Source: Parapedobacter sp964498395 (GTDB lineage Bacteria > Bacteroidota > Bacteroidia > Sphingobacteriales > Sphingobacteriaceae). Taken from it: a stretch of DNA of 64,000 bases. The notes beneath the pieces are model-generated. The model made no database searches. It was not told the DNA's origin and was given only the letters and a program-made list of their open reading frames with translations. This document shows, in pieces, positions 41,590-50,489 of this stretch (position 1 is its first letter; every line of letters starts with the position of its first letter). The position numbers and the translations under genes are program-made. The DNA lies in contig CAZCHE010000004.1 of assembly GCA_964498395.1 (NCBI GenBank), positions 372,001 through 436,000 of the forward strand. Direction: 5' to 3'.

Positions 41590-42777
41590 ATGTTTCATCG
41601 TGATATATATCCCGCTTTGGAAAAGCACCTTACCAAACGACAGGTAACCGTTTTGACTGGTATGAGACGTGTAGGAAAGAGTACGGCGGTACACCATTTG
41701 ATGAGCAAGTTAGCGCACGATAATCGTTTGTATTTGGATTGTGAGCGGGTAGAGATTAGAACTTTGTTTAATAAGCCCGATTATGAGGCGGTCAAAGAAG
41801 AGTTGGGACTGATGGGATATGATTTTTCGCAGCCAGGCTTGATTGCTATTGACGAAATCCAGTTATGCGAAAACCTGCCAAGTTTAATCAAATACCTTTA
41901 TGATACTTATGGTGTTAAGTTTGTGGTCACTGGGTCAAGTTCTTTTTATATCAAAAATAAGTTTTCCGAAAGTCTTGCTGGGAGAAAGCGTATATTCGAA
42001 TTATACCCATTGAATTTCAGGGAATTTTTACTGTTCAAAGGGCTGTGGAAAGACAGCTATGGTAGTTATTCACTGAAACCATTCACGGAGCCTTGGTATC
42101 GGACGATGAAAGACTGGTACGAAGAGTATGTGGCCTATGGGGGATTCCCAGAAGTGGTACTGCAGGAGGACAAAGCGGATAAGACCGAATTGCTCCTTGA
42201 TATCATTAACTCCTATATTGAGTTGGATGTGAAGTTGCTTGATAGTTACTCCGTCAGTGAGGACCTTTACAAATTGGTTAAACTGTTAGCCACTCGTTGT
42301 GGAAACAAGATAGATTACAGCAAACTCAGTAGCCTTACCGGTATTAACAGGCAACGCATTGCCTCCTATGTCGGTTTACTCGAACACACCTATTTATTGT
42401 ATCAGCTATCTCCGTTTACCAAAAACGTCGATCGGGAAATTGCTCAACAGAAAAAGGGGTATTTTTCTGACACGGGCATCCTTCGGGTATTAGCAGGCGA
42501 TGCAATTTCGTCAGGGCAGGTTTTCGAAAACGCTGTCGCTGCCCAGTTAAAGCCGATGGGAACATTGCAATATTACCAGCGTAAAACCGGCCAAAAAATC
42601 GATTTTATCTTTAATGGCGATATCGCAGTGGAGGTAAAGGAAACCCCGACACAACATGACGCCGAAACGTTGGCGCAACGTGCAAATACCCTAGATATCG
42701 AAAAGCGATGGCTTATGGGACGGTATCCTCCGCCAAATGGGTTTAAGGATTTTATCTGGGCAGGTACTGTTTTTTAA
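41590..42777 (+). CDS. AAA+ ATPase with DUF4143 domain
   Basis: ATG 41590 (MFHRDIYPALEKHLTKRQVT) is chosen over 41545, which would translate through the direct repeats. The 395-residue protein has a P-loop ATPase domain (TGMRRVGKST; Walker B LIAIDEIQ; sensor VVTGSSSFYIKNK) and a C-terminal DUF4143 nuclease-like domain (VFENAVAAQLKP; YYQRKTGQKIDFIF; AVEVKETPT), with the D...ExK arrangement of the PD-(D/E)XK fold. Such proteins are common in bacteria and archaea, sometimes as many copies, and their role is unsettled; links to mobile DNA have been proposed. It stands alone. Confidence 0.88.
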   Translation: MFHRDIYPALEKHLTKRQVTVLTGMRRVGKSTAVHHLMSKLAHDNRLYLDCERVEIRTLFNKPDYEAVKEELGLMGYDFSQPGLIAIDEIQLCENLPSLIKYLYDTYGVKFVVTGSSSFYIKNKFSESLAGRKRIFELYPLNFREFLLFKGLWKDSYGSYSLKPFTEPWYRTMKDWYEEYVAYGGFPEVVLQEDKADKTELLLDIINSYIELDVKLLDSYSVSEDLYKLVKLLATRCGNKIDYSKLSSLTGINRQRIASYVGLLEHTYLLYQLSPFTKNVDREIAQQKKGYFSDTGILRVLAGDAISSGQVFENAVAAQLKPMGTLQYYQRKTGQKIDFIFNGDIAVEVKETPTQHDAETLAQRANTLDIEKRWLMGRYPPPNGFKDFIWAGTVF

Positions 42778-42987
42778 CCTTTATGGAGCCACAGGATTCT
42801 AATAGCTCTTTCATTGTTCCTTTTTGGTTATTTAAACCGATATAATTTCGTCCACAATCTGCAAAATACGCTCCATGGTGCTAATCGGCTCTCTTCTTCC
42901 ATATAAAAAATGGCTCGTTTACCCCCTTAAGTTGGCATGTTGACCATCCATTGATTCGCGGAATTGTGATTAACTTCGTGGTGACGG

Positions 42988-43419
42988 ATGGATAAAAATA
43001 ACGTATTAATCGAGCGACTATTTGACGTGCCGGTAGCACGGATGTGGGAAATATGGACCAAGCCGGCGTTTATTGCCCAATGGTTTGGTTCAGACCCTAA
43101 CGGAACCGTGATTTCATCGGATATTGACCTGGTGGTAGGTGGCCAATATAAGATTACCTTTCGAGACGCAGATGGCAGCATGCACACCGCATTTGGCGAA
43201 TATACAGAAGTCGCTGAACCGGTAAAGCTACGCTACACATGGCAGTGGGAGAGCGAAGCGGGCCATATTTCGGAGGTCATCGTCACGTTTATTCCTAAAG
43301 CTGGAAAGACCTTATTAATCTTCGAGCATGTAAATCTTAACCCAAACTCAGCTCATGAGTGCTTTATGGGTTGGAATGGAGCCATGGATAAAATTGTTAA
43401 TAAGATTATCTTCAATTGA
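42988..43419 (+). CDS. SRPBCC (AHSA1-like) domain protein
   Basis: The 143-residue product matches the START/AHSA1 ligand-binding fold: ERLFDVPVARMWEIWTKPAF, WFGSDPNGTVIS, GGQYKITFRD, and a long C-terminal helix after HECFMGWNGAMDKI. Such proteins bind hydrophobic ligands or act as stress or co-chaperone-like factors; the ligand is unknown. It is followed 15 bp later by a dihydrofolate-reductase-like gene, a neighbour pairing common in Bacteroidota. Confidence 0.85.
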   Translation: MDKNNVLIERLFDVPVARMWEIWTKPAFIAQWFGSDPNGTVISSDIDLVVGGQYKITFRDADGSMHTAFGEYTEVAEPVKLRYTWQWESEAGHISEVIVTFIPKAGKTLLIFEHVNLNPNSAHECFMGWNGAMDKIVNKIIFN

Positions 43420-43434
43420 TTTCAACGAGACAAT

Positions 43435-44016
43435 ATGAGAAAAATAATTTCATTTATGCACATATCGCTCGACGGTTTTGTAGCAGGACCGAACGGAGAA
43501 ATGGATTGGATTAAAGTTGACGAAGAAATTTTTGATCATGTCGGTAAGCGGGTAAGTGAAGGTGACACGGCATTATATGGACGTGTAACTTATCAGATGA
43601 TGGAAAATTACTGGCCTACCGCGGGAGACAAGCCAGCAGCAACCAAGCATGACATTGAGCATTCAAAGTGGTATAACAGCATTCACAAAGTTGTCTTATC
43701 AAAAACAATGAAAGGCACGGGTTTGACTAACACAAAGGTGATTAGCGACAACCTTTCGGACAGCATAAATGAACTAAAACAATCCCACAATGGCGGGAGT
43801 AAAGATATCTTGCTTTTTGGTAGCCCGACAGCGACACATTCACTTATGCAACAAGATTTAATTGACGGCTACTGGTTATTTGTGAATCCAATTATTCTTG
43901 GACGAGGCATTCCTTTATTTGTAGACGTCAGAGACAGCATTAAACTGAAATTATTGGCTACCCGGCAATTTAATTGTGGAGTAGCTGAACTGAATTACAT
44001 CGTGGACGGACGATAA
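43435..44016 (+). CDS. Dihydrofolate reductase family protein (RibD C-terminal-like)
   Basis: The 193-residue protein begins MRKIISFMHISLDGFVAGPN, the start shared by RibD-C/YyaP-type reductases, and contains TALYGRVTYQMMENYWP and LLFGSPTATHSLMQQDLIDG. It uses NADPH in the cytoplasm in known members; its substrate here is unknown and it should not be read as a true DHFR. The sequence is more AT-rich than its neighbours, suggesting recent transfer. It is probably co-transcribed with the SRPBCC gene. Confidence 0.85.
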   Translation: MRKIISFMHISLDGFVAGPNGEMDWIKVDEEIFDHVGKRVSEGDTALYGRVTYQMMENYWPTAGDKPAATKHDIEHSKWYNSIHKVVLSKTMKGTGLTNTKVISDNLSDSINELKQSHNGGSKDILLFGSPTATHSLMQQDLIDGYWLFVNPIILGRGIPLFVDVRDSIKLKLLATRQFNCGVAELNYIVDGR

Positions 44017-44023
44017 TGCTGTC

Positions 44024-44122
44024 GCGGGTTACATCATTGTTTTAGTACAGGATCTTGACGAAGTAACAACCATTGCTAAGAAGTGTCCAATTATTAAACG
44101 GACAGTGCAAGTGTTGAGATAA
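44024..44122 (+). pseudogene. YCII-like C-terminal fragment
   Basis: Thirty-two codons ending in TAA read AGYIIVLVQDLDEVTTIAKK followed by CPIIKRTVQVLR. The GYIIV...DLDEA..IA..CPI pattern is the C-terminal half of YCII-related proteins. No start or N-terminal part exists; it sits 8 bp after the reductase stop, so most of the gene has been lost. Confidence 0.5.
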
Positions 44123-44190
44123 GAGATTAATCGAATTGTTCTTGACAATAAGAGCATTGACCTTGTTATAAAAATTAATGGTTAACGACC

Positions 44191-44661
44191 ATGGAAAAAA
44201 CACATCAGTACGCCTTAACCACGGAATGGACCGGAAACACAGGGCGCGGTACGGTCAATTATAACGGATATGAACGGAGTTATACGGTGACTTCCGTAGG
44301 GAAGGCGGCTATTTACGGGTCGTCTGACCCAGCGTTCCGTGGGGATAGCCATAAATATAATCCGGAGGAGCTATTGGTTGCCTCCCTTTCATCGTGCCAC
44401 ATGCTGTGGTACCTGCACTTGTGCGCAGAAGCCGGTGTTATCGTCACGGGCTACATCGATAAAGCGAACGGGATCATGCTTGAATCTGCAAACGGCGGCG
44501 GGAAATTTAAACAGGTAACGTTGAATCCCTTGGTTACTGTTGCAGCATCTGATATGATCGAACAGGCCAGCGCACTCCATCGCAAGGCAAATGAACTGTG
44601 CTTTATCGCTAACTCGGTTAATTTCCCTGTCCTGCATAATGTGCAGATTATCGTAGGATAG
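44191..44661 (+). CDS. OsmC-family peroxiredoxin
   Basis: The 156-residue product has the OsmC/Ohr fold. The two reactive Cys are expected in the SSCHMLWYLHLCAEAGV segment (about residues 68-83) and near the C-terminal NELCFIANSVNFP. Members reduce organic hydroperoxides, protecting against oxidative stress in the cytoplasm. The first Cys is present as in OsmC; which Cys pair is functional was not tested. No regulator is adjacent. Confidence 0.85.
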   Translation: MEKTHQYALTTEWTGNTGRGTVNYNGYERSYTVTSVGKAAIYGSSDPAFRGDSHKYNPEELLVASLSSCHMLWYLHLCAEAGVIVTGYIDKANGIMLESANGGGKFKQVTLNPLVTVAASDMIEQASALHRKANELCFIANSVNFPVLHNVQIIVG

Positions 44662-44910
44662 TTTATAAGCACCACTTCTGGTAGGGAATTACGCAGTCAA
44701 GGGTATATAACGCCATCCTCCTTGGCAACTTCCAGGCATGTAGACACTTTGTAGACATCTATTTGACATCCGGTGACGTTTTATATGGCCCGAAAATTTC
44801 ATTTGTTGTGAAATCTAAACGATATTTGGAAATGACAACAATATACCGGGCTAAACCAACGGATATTACGGATAACAAATACTTAGTAGAAACATCGAAA
44901 ACTTAACATC

Positions 44911-45234
44911 ATGGACAACAAAACACTTTCCATCGTATCCTACATCACCATTATCGGCTGGTTAATCGCTTATTTTGCTGGAAAAGAAAAAGCGGATGAT
45001 TTGCTGAAGTATCACTTGCGCCAATCCCTAGGCTTGGTGATTTGTAGCGTTGTTTTCAATATTGCGATCAGTGTTTTGGTCGCTATCGTTCCCATGTTGG
45101 GGCTCCTGGGCTATGTGGGTATTGTATTTTTAGTATTGATGATTTTAGGCATTCTCAATGCCGCGAATGAAGCAAAAAAACCACTGCCGATAATCGGCCA
45201 ATGGGCTGAAAACAACTTCGCATTTATCGGTTAA
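44911..45234 (+). CDS. DUF4870/Tic20-like small membrane protein
   Basis: The 107-residue protein has a helix near the N-terminus (SIVSYITIIGWLIAYFAG), a polar segment DDLLKYHLRQSLGL and two or three further helices. This matches the DUF4870 family of small inner-membrane proteins, distantly related to chloroplast Tic20. Function unknown. It converges on the ABC ATPase gene with 47 bp between ends. The 249 bp upstream hold no gene. Confidence 0.75.
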   Translation: MDNKTLSIVSYITIIGWLIAYFAGKEKADDLLKYHLRQSLGLVICSVVFNIAISVLVAIVPMLGLLGYVGIVFLVLMILGILNAANEAKKPLPIIGQWAENNFAFIG

Positions 45235-45281
45235 TGGACGGAAATGATGGAGCTAAGGAAAGGGGTCTTCGTGCCATATCC

Positions 45282-46079
45282 CTAGATTTCATCATCCACA
45301 ATCAGGTTAGGGAGGCCGGTGCTGCAGTGTTCTACGCGGATACGTACCCCGTAAACCCGAGCAATGATGGCAGCGGTGATGGCTTCGGTGGGTCGGCCAA
45401 AACCAGCCACTTCGCCCTTGTCCATGACCACCACACGATCCGCCCACCGCAAGGCTAGGTTCAGGTCGTGCAGTACCATGATGACGACGCGGCCATCCGC
45501 TGCAAAAGAACGGGCTAGCTTCATCACTTTCACCTGGTGTTTGAGATCGAGTGCACTGGTGGGCTCGTCCAGCAGCAGGATTTTGGGATCGCGTACCACC
45601 GTACGGGTCAGGCTGGCCATTTGCCGTTGGCCGCCAGACAACTGGTTGAGGGGTTCTAGCGCCAAGTGCGATATGCCCACGCGTTCCAATGCGGACAATG
45701 CCCGGTCATGGATATGTTCATTGCCGGTGGAAGCCGCATCCAAGGGTGAGGCTTTCAGTGCGCTGACGACCGCTTCGATAACGGATAGATTGATATCTGT
45801 AGGTACGCTTTGTGGCATGAAGCTAACTAACCCTGCACGTTTGCGAGGCGATAGCCCAAGTAACTCCTGGCCATTATACGAGATGGAACCCTGGGCTTTG
45901 AGTAAACCAGCCATGGCTCGCAGCAGTGTGGATTTCCCTGCGGCATTTGGCCCCGTTAACACCGTCACCTGGCCGCTTTCAAACGGAGGGAGGGTGAGGT
46001 TCGATAATACCGATTTGCCCGGATAACCGGCATGTAATTCACTGATTTGCAATGAGGGCGAAGTTGGTTCCATGAGCAC
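45282..46079 (-). CDS. ABC transporter ATPase for siderophore/heme uptake
   Basis: The 265-residue protein (a GTG start at 46079 overlapping the permease stop, or ATG 46073, MEPTSPSLQISEL) has Walker A GPNAAGKSTLL, signature LSGGQRQMA and Walker B ILLLDEPTSALD, all of the FecE/FhuC type. It powers import through the FecCD permease encoded just upstream and acts at the inner face of the cytoplasmic membrane. It is the last gene of the iron locus. Confidence 0.92.
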   Translation of the reverse strand: MLMEPTSPSLQISELHAGYPGKSVLSNLTLPPFESGQVTVLTGPNAAGKSTLLRAMAGLLKAQGSISYNGQELLGLSPRKRAGLVSFMPQSVPTDINLSVIEAVVSALKASPLDAASTGNEHIHDRALSALERVGISHLALEPLNQLSGGQRQMASLTRTVVRDPKILLLDEPTSALDLKHQVKVMKLARSFAADGRVVIMVLHDLNLALRWADRVVVMDKGEVAGFGRPTEAITAAIIARVYGVRIRVEHCSTGLPNLIVDDEI

Positions 46080-47125
46080 TATCGTTTACGTTTGTTAAAG
46101 ATAAGCGCAATGAACACCGGTACCCCAATCAATGAAGTGACGATCCCTACGGGTATGATGGCTCCGGCCACGATTGATTTGCTAGCAATGGAAGCCAATG
46201 ACATGATGAGTGCACCGGAAAGGATACTGGCAGGCAAGGAAAACCGATGATCTTCACCAATAAGTAATTTGGCAATATGCGGCCCCACCAACCCGATAAA
46301 TCCAATGGTACCCACAAAGGCCACCGAACCCGCTGTCAGGATACTGACGCGGAGCAGGGAGAGGAAACGTAGCCGACGCACAGCCACCCCAAAACTGCGG
46401 GCGCTGTCTTCGCCAAGGCGTAGCGCGGTAAGTTGCCATGATGACGCAAGGGAAAAAGGTACAATACAGAGAAAGATAACAAAGAGTACGGGGATATTTT
46501 CCCAATTGGCTTTGGTCAGCGATCCCAAGCTCCAGAAAATGAACTGTTGCAGGGCTTCAGCGCTAGCAATGTATTGCATAATGCCAGTAAACGCATTGAA
46601 TGTAAACACCAATGCGATACCAAATAGCACCAACCCTTCGGGGCCAGCCCCCCGCATGGAAGAAAGGGCCTGCAAGAGCAGGGTAGCACCAAAAGCGAAG
46701 ATAAAGGCATTGACAATAACCATCCATTCTTCTCCTACGCCGGGTAGGCTCAAGCCAATGATAATAGCCAAGGCGGCGCCAAAGGAAGACGCTGCCGATA
46801 CACCGAGCGTAAATGGGCTGGCCATGGCATTGTTCATAATGGTCTGCATCTCGCACCCCGCTATGGAGAGGGAAGCCCCCACCAACAGCGCCATGATGGA
46901 GTAGGGCATACGCACTTCCCAGATGATCACTCGGGTAGATAGTTCCACGGAAGCGGGTGAAATGATGGCTTGTATCACATCACCAAAGCTCAGGGTGGAT
47001 GGCCCGACGGCGATATCCAAACAAAACGAGATTAACGTGGCGATGCCCAAGGCCACGAGTAACAATACACGTTTAGTGAATTGTTTCCGGTAGCCTTGGG
47101 CAATAGTGGTTGCTGATGCTGACAA
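46079..47125 (-). CDS. FecCD-family iron-complex permease
   Basis: The 348-residue protein has about ten hydrophobic segments and typical FecCD features, including GxxMQTIMNNAMASPFTLGVS and FVGTIGFIGLVGPHIAKLLIG, where the conserved glycines couple to the ATPase. It forms the channel that carries the iron complex across the inner membrane. It is placed between the binding protein (11 bp upstream) and the ATPase (overlapping by 1 bp). Confidence 0.92.
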   Translation of the reverse strand: MSASATTIAQGYRKQFTKRVLLLVALGIATLISFCLDIAVGPSTLSFGDVIQAIISPASVELSTRVIIWEVRMPYSIMALLVGASLSIAGCEMQTIMNNAMASPFTLGVSAASSFGAALAIIIGLSLPGVGEEWMVIVNAFIFAFGATLLLQALSSMRGAGPEGLVLFGIALVFTFNAFTGIMQYIASAEALQQFIFWSLGSLTKANWENIPVLFVIFLCIVPFSLASSWQLTALRLGEDSARSFGVAVRRLRFLSLLRVSILTAGSVAFVGTIGFIGLVGPHIAKLLIGEDHRFSLPASILSGALIMSLASIASKSIVAGAIIPVGIVTSLIGVPVFIALIFNKRKR

Positions 47126-47136
47126 TATGTGATGAC

Positions 47137-48246
47137 TTATTTTTTCAATTCCGCAAAGTAAACACCTTTAAACGGCAAAGCCAAAAATCGTTCGTTAATT
47201 TCTTTTAATACACCGTGTGGATTGAGTTTACCAAACAGTTCTGGGTGTGTCCATTTGGCAATAGCCTCTACGGCAGCAATATTGAGTGGTGAATCGTAGA
47301 ACAGATGCCACATGCCATACACCTTGTTTTCCTGAATGGCCTGGAGCGGACTGACCACCGGCCGCGCAGCTAACACTGCAAGGCTCGATTGGGTTTGGCC
47401 GGTATTGATACCGTAACCGATTTCTAACCCTGCTTCGCCGGGCTTGGCAATACCGGTAGCGATGTATACATCGGGCTGTTCGCTGATGACGTATTCCATA
47501 TTGAGCGTGCCAACTTCTCCCGGCAGGATGGTGCCGATATTGTTACCACCAACGAACTCGATGAATTCCCCTAAATTACCCTTTCCGGGAGAGCCGGGGG
47601 GCACATTGCCCCGAATCATTTCCATGTATACCTTCGGCCTTTTCAGGTCTTGATGTTTGGCCAATGTGCCGGAAATATGGTTCATGCGGCGGTTGTAGAA
47701 GGCGATGAATTCATTGGCTTTCTGCTCTTGCCCCAATACCTTGCCCAGTAATGCCATGCTGGGAACAGTGTTTGTGAAGGGGTGTAATCTGAAATCGATG
47801 AAAACGATGGGGATACCGGCAGCCTCCAATTGGCGAATGACATCACCAGATCTGGCATCCGGCCCATGTGAGCCTGCGCCGAAGATGGCTAAATCGGGTT
47901 TCAAGGAAATGATCTGCTCCGTGGAGACGGTTTCCTTGCCCGAGGAGCCAATCAGTGGAATGTTGTCGATAGCAGGAAAGTGCTCACGATAGGCTTCGAA
48001 GAGCAACCCACCTGATTTCTCGAAGTCACCGGTCCACCCGGCGATGATGTCTACGGGATTTGGCACCAGTAGGCTCAATGTGATCAGCTGTCGACCTTCA
48101 CCCAGGATAATCCGTTTCGCCGGAGCGGGAATCGTTACTTCGCGGCCAACGACGTCGGTAACCGTGATGGGCTGTGCAAGGGCTTGTAGGGCGCTGGAAA
48201 GACCTAGTAAAAGGGCACTGGAACGAATGATATGCTTGATATTCAT
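47137..48246 (-). CDS. Periplasmic iron-complex binding protein
   Basis: ATG 48246 (MNIKHIIRSSALLLGLSSAL) is chosen because it opens a signal peptide ending QALAQ; the longer frame to 48291 would run through a hairpin. The 369-residue product has the two-lobed type III binding-protein features: TVTDVVGREVTIPAPAKRII, KPDLAIFGAGSHGPDARSGD, and AGIPIVFIDFRL. It should deliver a ferric siderophore or heme to the FecCD permease. The ligand is unknown; the adjoining esterase points to a catechol-type siderophore. Confidence 0.88.
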   Translation of the reverse strand: MNIKHIIRSSALLLGLSSALQALAQPITVTDVVGREVTIPAPAKRIILGEGRQLITLSLLVPNPVDIIAGWTGDFEKSGGLLFEAYREHFPAIDNIPLIGSSGKETVSTEQIISLKPDLAIFGAGSHGPDARSGDVIRQLEAAGIPIVFIDFRLHPFTNTVPSMALLGKVLGQEQKANEFIAFYNRRMNHISGTLAKHQDLKRPKVYMEMIRGNVPPGSPGKGNLGEFIEFVGGNNIGTILPGEVGTLNMEYVISEQPDVYIATGIAKPGEAGLEIGYGINTGQTQSSLAVLAARPVVSPLQAIQENKVYGMWHLFYDSPLNIAAVEAIAKWTHPELFGKLNPHGVLKEINERFLALPFKGVYFAELKK

Positions 48247-48264
48247 GTTGTTATTTAAATAATG

Positions 48265-48293
48265 AGTTGGTCTCGCCTCAGGCGAGACCAACT
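48265..48293. terminator. 13-bp perfect hairpin inside the iron locus
   Basis: AGTTGGTCTCGCC (48265-48277) and GGCGAGACCAACT (48281-48293) form a perfect stem with loop TCA, located between the YncE-like gene (ends at 48306) and the binding-protein gene. It is a likely partial terminator or mRNA processing/stability point separating the receptor part of the operon from the ABC part. Confidence 0.65.
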
Positions 48294-48305
48294 GTCTTTT
48301 ACATC

Positions 48306-49364
48306 CTATGGTTTAATGAGCGAAATAGAATCCGCATTTGGTGCGGGTACCGGTTCAGGAGCGTTTTCTCCGCGTTCGCGAACCGCCTCCTTGTTGGTCA
48401 CGTACACATCGCCTGTTTCAAAGTTGATGGCCACGGTATTGGGTAACGCGCCGATTTCAAACGTCTTGATCACTTCCAAGCTGGTTCCATCGATGACGTT
48501 GACGGTACGTCCATGGCGATTGGCTACATAAATGCGGTCGCGTTGTGGATCATAGTTTACGCCTAAAGCGCCCGCTCCGGTGGGAATGGCCTTAATCAGT
48601 TCTCCGGTTTCGGCGTTCAGGACGGTGATGTTTTCTGAAGTTTGGTTGGCGACGAACAAGCGGTTTCCCTTGGCATCATGGTGTACATTGGTAGGGCGTT
48701 CTCCATGTGCAGGAAATTTCTTTTCCACCTTGCCTGTTGCACCGTCAACGACCACAACCTCGTTGTCTGCCATGGCTGTTGCGTAGATTTTATTGTTTTG
48801 CTCATCGATGTAATGGCCCGTAATGGCACGGCCCAAATCACCATAGAATTTCAGGAATGTATCGGTCTTGGCATCGATGACCCACAGCCCGCCACCGCGT
48901 ACACTGCTGGCGTATACCAGATCGCGCGATTCGTCAACCCGGATTTCGCGTGGGGCTTGGCCGTCCGTGCCGGTGGTGATGTGCGTCTGTTTGCCCGTGG
49001 CTAAGTCGATCGCTGATACAATGCCTGTGCGGCTGTTAGTAGCATATAGCGTCTGGGTGTTCACGCTGATGCCCAGTCCCATAGGGGCAGACTCTGATAC
49101 TGGAATGCTATCTACTGCGACCAATGTCGTGGGGTCTATTTTATAGATCTTTCCGACACCCCCTTGTTGCCCGGCGGCAGATACATATACAAAGCCGTCT
49201 TTCGGATTGTACACGGGTTGGTAAACATTTGAATTGATGCCTACTTTTTCAGTTTTGGCCAATGTCTGTGCTTGCGCAGGAAGAGCCGCGGCTCCGGATA
49301 GGATGAGTGCAGCGGCGGCCAACGTTTTGGTGCGATGTTGGATAATTGCTTGTATGGTGTTCAT
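48306..49364 (-). CDS. YncE-like periplasmic beta-propeller (copy 2 of a tandem pair)
   Basis: The 352-residue protein has a signal peptide (ALPAQAQ) and seven propeller blades built on the YVSAAG...IDP, VYVTN...NVIDG pattern of the YVTN/YncE family. Its order of motifs matches the next gene closely (e.g. GLGISVNTQTLYATN vs GLGINQKTRTIYTSN), so the two are paralogous. YncE in E. coli is an iron-regulated (Fur-controlled) periplasmic protein next to a TonB receptor, which fits the setting. It may bind a ligand or DNA; function here is unknown. Confidence 0.85.
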   Translation of the reverse strand: MNTIQAIIQHRTKTLAAAALILSGAAALPAQAQTLAKTEKVGINSNVYQPVYNPKDGFVYVSAAGQQGGVGKIYKIDPTTLVAVDSIPVSESAPMGLGISVNTQTLYATNSRTGIVSAIDLATGKQTHITTGTDGQAPREIRVDESRDLVYASSVRGGGLWVIDAKTDTFLKFYGDLGRAITGHYIDEQNNKIYATAMADNEVVVVDGATGKVEKKFPAHGERPTNVHHDAKGNRLFVANQTSENITVLNAETGELIKAIPTGAGALGVNYDPQRDRIYVANRHGRTVNVIDGTSLEVIKTFEIGALPNTVAINFETGDVYVTNKEAVRERGENAPEPVPAPNADSISLIKP

Positions 49365-49406
49365 GAGTTGATAAAAATATAATGGTTAACGTATTTCTTT
49401 ATAGGT

Positions 49407-50459
49407 TTACGGAAGAATCAGGCTTACCGAATCGCCGTTAGGCAGTGGTGCCGGTGGGGTTTGCCCTTCACGCACACGAGTGCCGACTTGTTTGTTGGTG
49501 ACATAAGCAGCACCGGTTTTGGGGTTAACGGCAACCGTATTAGATAATCCATCTGTAGGGATGTCTTTGATGACCGCATAGGTATTGCCATCTACTACCG
49601 TAAGTGATTTTCCTTGTCGGTTGGCCGTATAGATGCGGTTGCGCTTAGCGTCGAAATTCACGCCGATTGGATTTTCACCCACGGTCACTTTGCTAAGCAA
49701 TTCGCCGGAAGAGGCTTTCAATACGGTAAGTACACTGTTTTTTGAATCCGTAATAAAAAGACGGTCACCCTTTTGGTCAAAAGCGACATTGATGGGGCTT
49801 TCAGAACCCGATGGGAATGATTTTATCTTTTCACGTGTTTTGACATCATAAACCAATACTTCGTTATCCCCCATAGCCGTCACGTAGAGCAATCCTTTCT
49901 TGCTGTCGATGGCCAGTCCGGTTGCCGTTTTACCTGCATTTTCTAAAGAATAGAGGTAAGTGTTGGTTTTCCCATCGATTACCCATATCGTGCTGGGGTC
50001 GCCTACGTCAGATACGTAGACCTTGTTGTTTTTCTCATCTATCACGATTTCACGGGTGTGACTGCTCTCGGCGCCGTTAGAGATGGTAGCGAGTACTTTA
50101 CCCGTTTTGATGTCAACGGCGTGTACAGAATTACTGCGTGTATTGGAGGTGTAAATGGTACGGGTTTTTTGGTTGATGCCCAGGCCAAATCCAGCTACTT
50201 CACCTAGGGAGATACTGTCTGTAACGGCCAGTGTTTGTGGGTCCAATTTGTAGATATAGGGGCCGGGATTGCCTTGTTGGCCGACAGCGGCTACATAGAC
50301 AGCACCGTCTTTTTGGTCTACAACAATTTCATAGAGGCCCTGGCCCACTTTGGTGGATTTTGATAGGGTTTGGGCATTGGACACCCCGATCGCTGGCACC
50401 AATAGCAGGGCTAGCGCACCTGCTTTGAATTTCCGATTATTGAATTTTACGTGATACAT
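49407..50459 (-). CDS. YncE-like periplasmic beta-propeller (copy 1 of a tandem pair)
   Basis: The 350-residue protein carries a signal peptide (ALLLVPAIGVSNAQ) and the same propeller pattern: AVYVAAVGQQGNPG, TIYTSNTRSNSVHAVDIKTG, KVYVSDVGDPSTIWVIDG, RIYTANRQGKSLTVVDG. It ends PLPNGDSVSLILP, echoed by PAPNADSISLIKP in its neighbour, confirming a tandem duplication. It lies 30 bp after the esterase gene and 42 bp before the second copy. It probably works in the periplasm with the receptor and lipoprotein. Confidence 0.85.
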   Translation of the reverse strand: MYHVKFNNRKFKAGALALLLVPAIGVSNAQTLSKSTKVGQGLYEIVVDQKDGAVYVAAVGQQGNPGPYIYKLDPQTLAVTDSISLGEVAGFGLGINQKTRTIYTSNTRSNSVHAVDIKTGKVLATISNGAESSHTREIVIDEKNNKVYVSDVGDPSTIWVIDGKTNTYLYSLENAGKTATGLAIDSKKGLLYVTAMGDNEVLVYDVKTREKIKSFPSGSESPINVAFDQKGDRLFITDSKNSVLTVLKASSGELLSKVTVGENPIGVNFDAKRNRIYTANRQGKSLTVVDGNTYAVIKDIPTDGLSNTVAVNPKTGAAYVTNKQVGTRVREGQTPPAPLPNGDSVSLILP

Positions 50460-50489
50460 ACTTTTTTGGAGTTAAGGATTAAACATAGA

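Noticed and set aside
42752..42880. Minus-strand fragment reading ADCGRNYIGLNNQKGTMKEL
   Set aside because: Protein-like composition but no start, overlaps the end of the ATPase gene on the other strand, and no family recognised; too weak to annotate.
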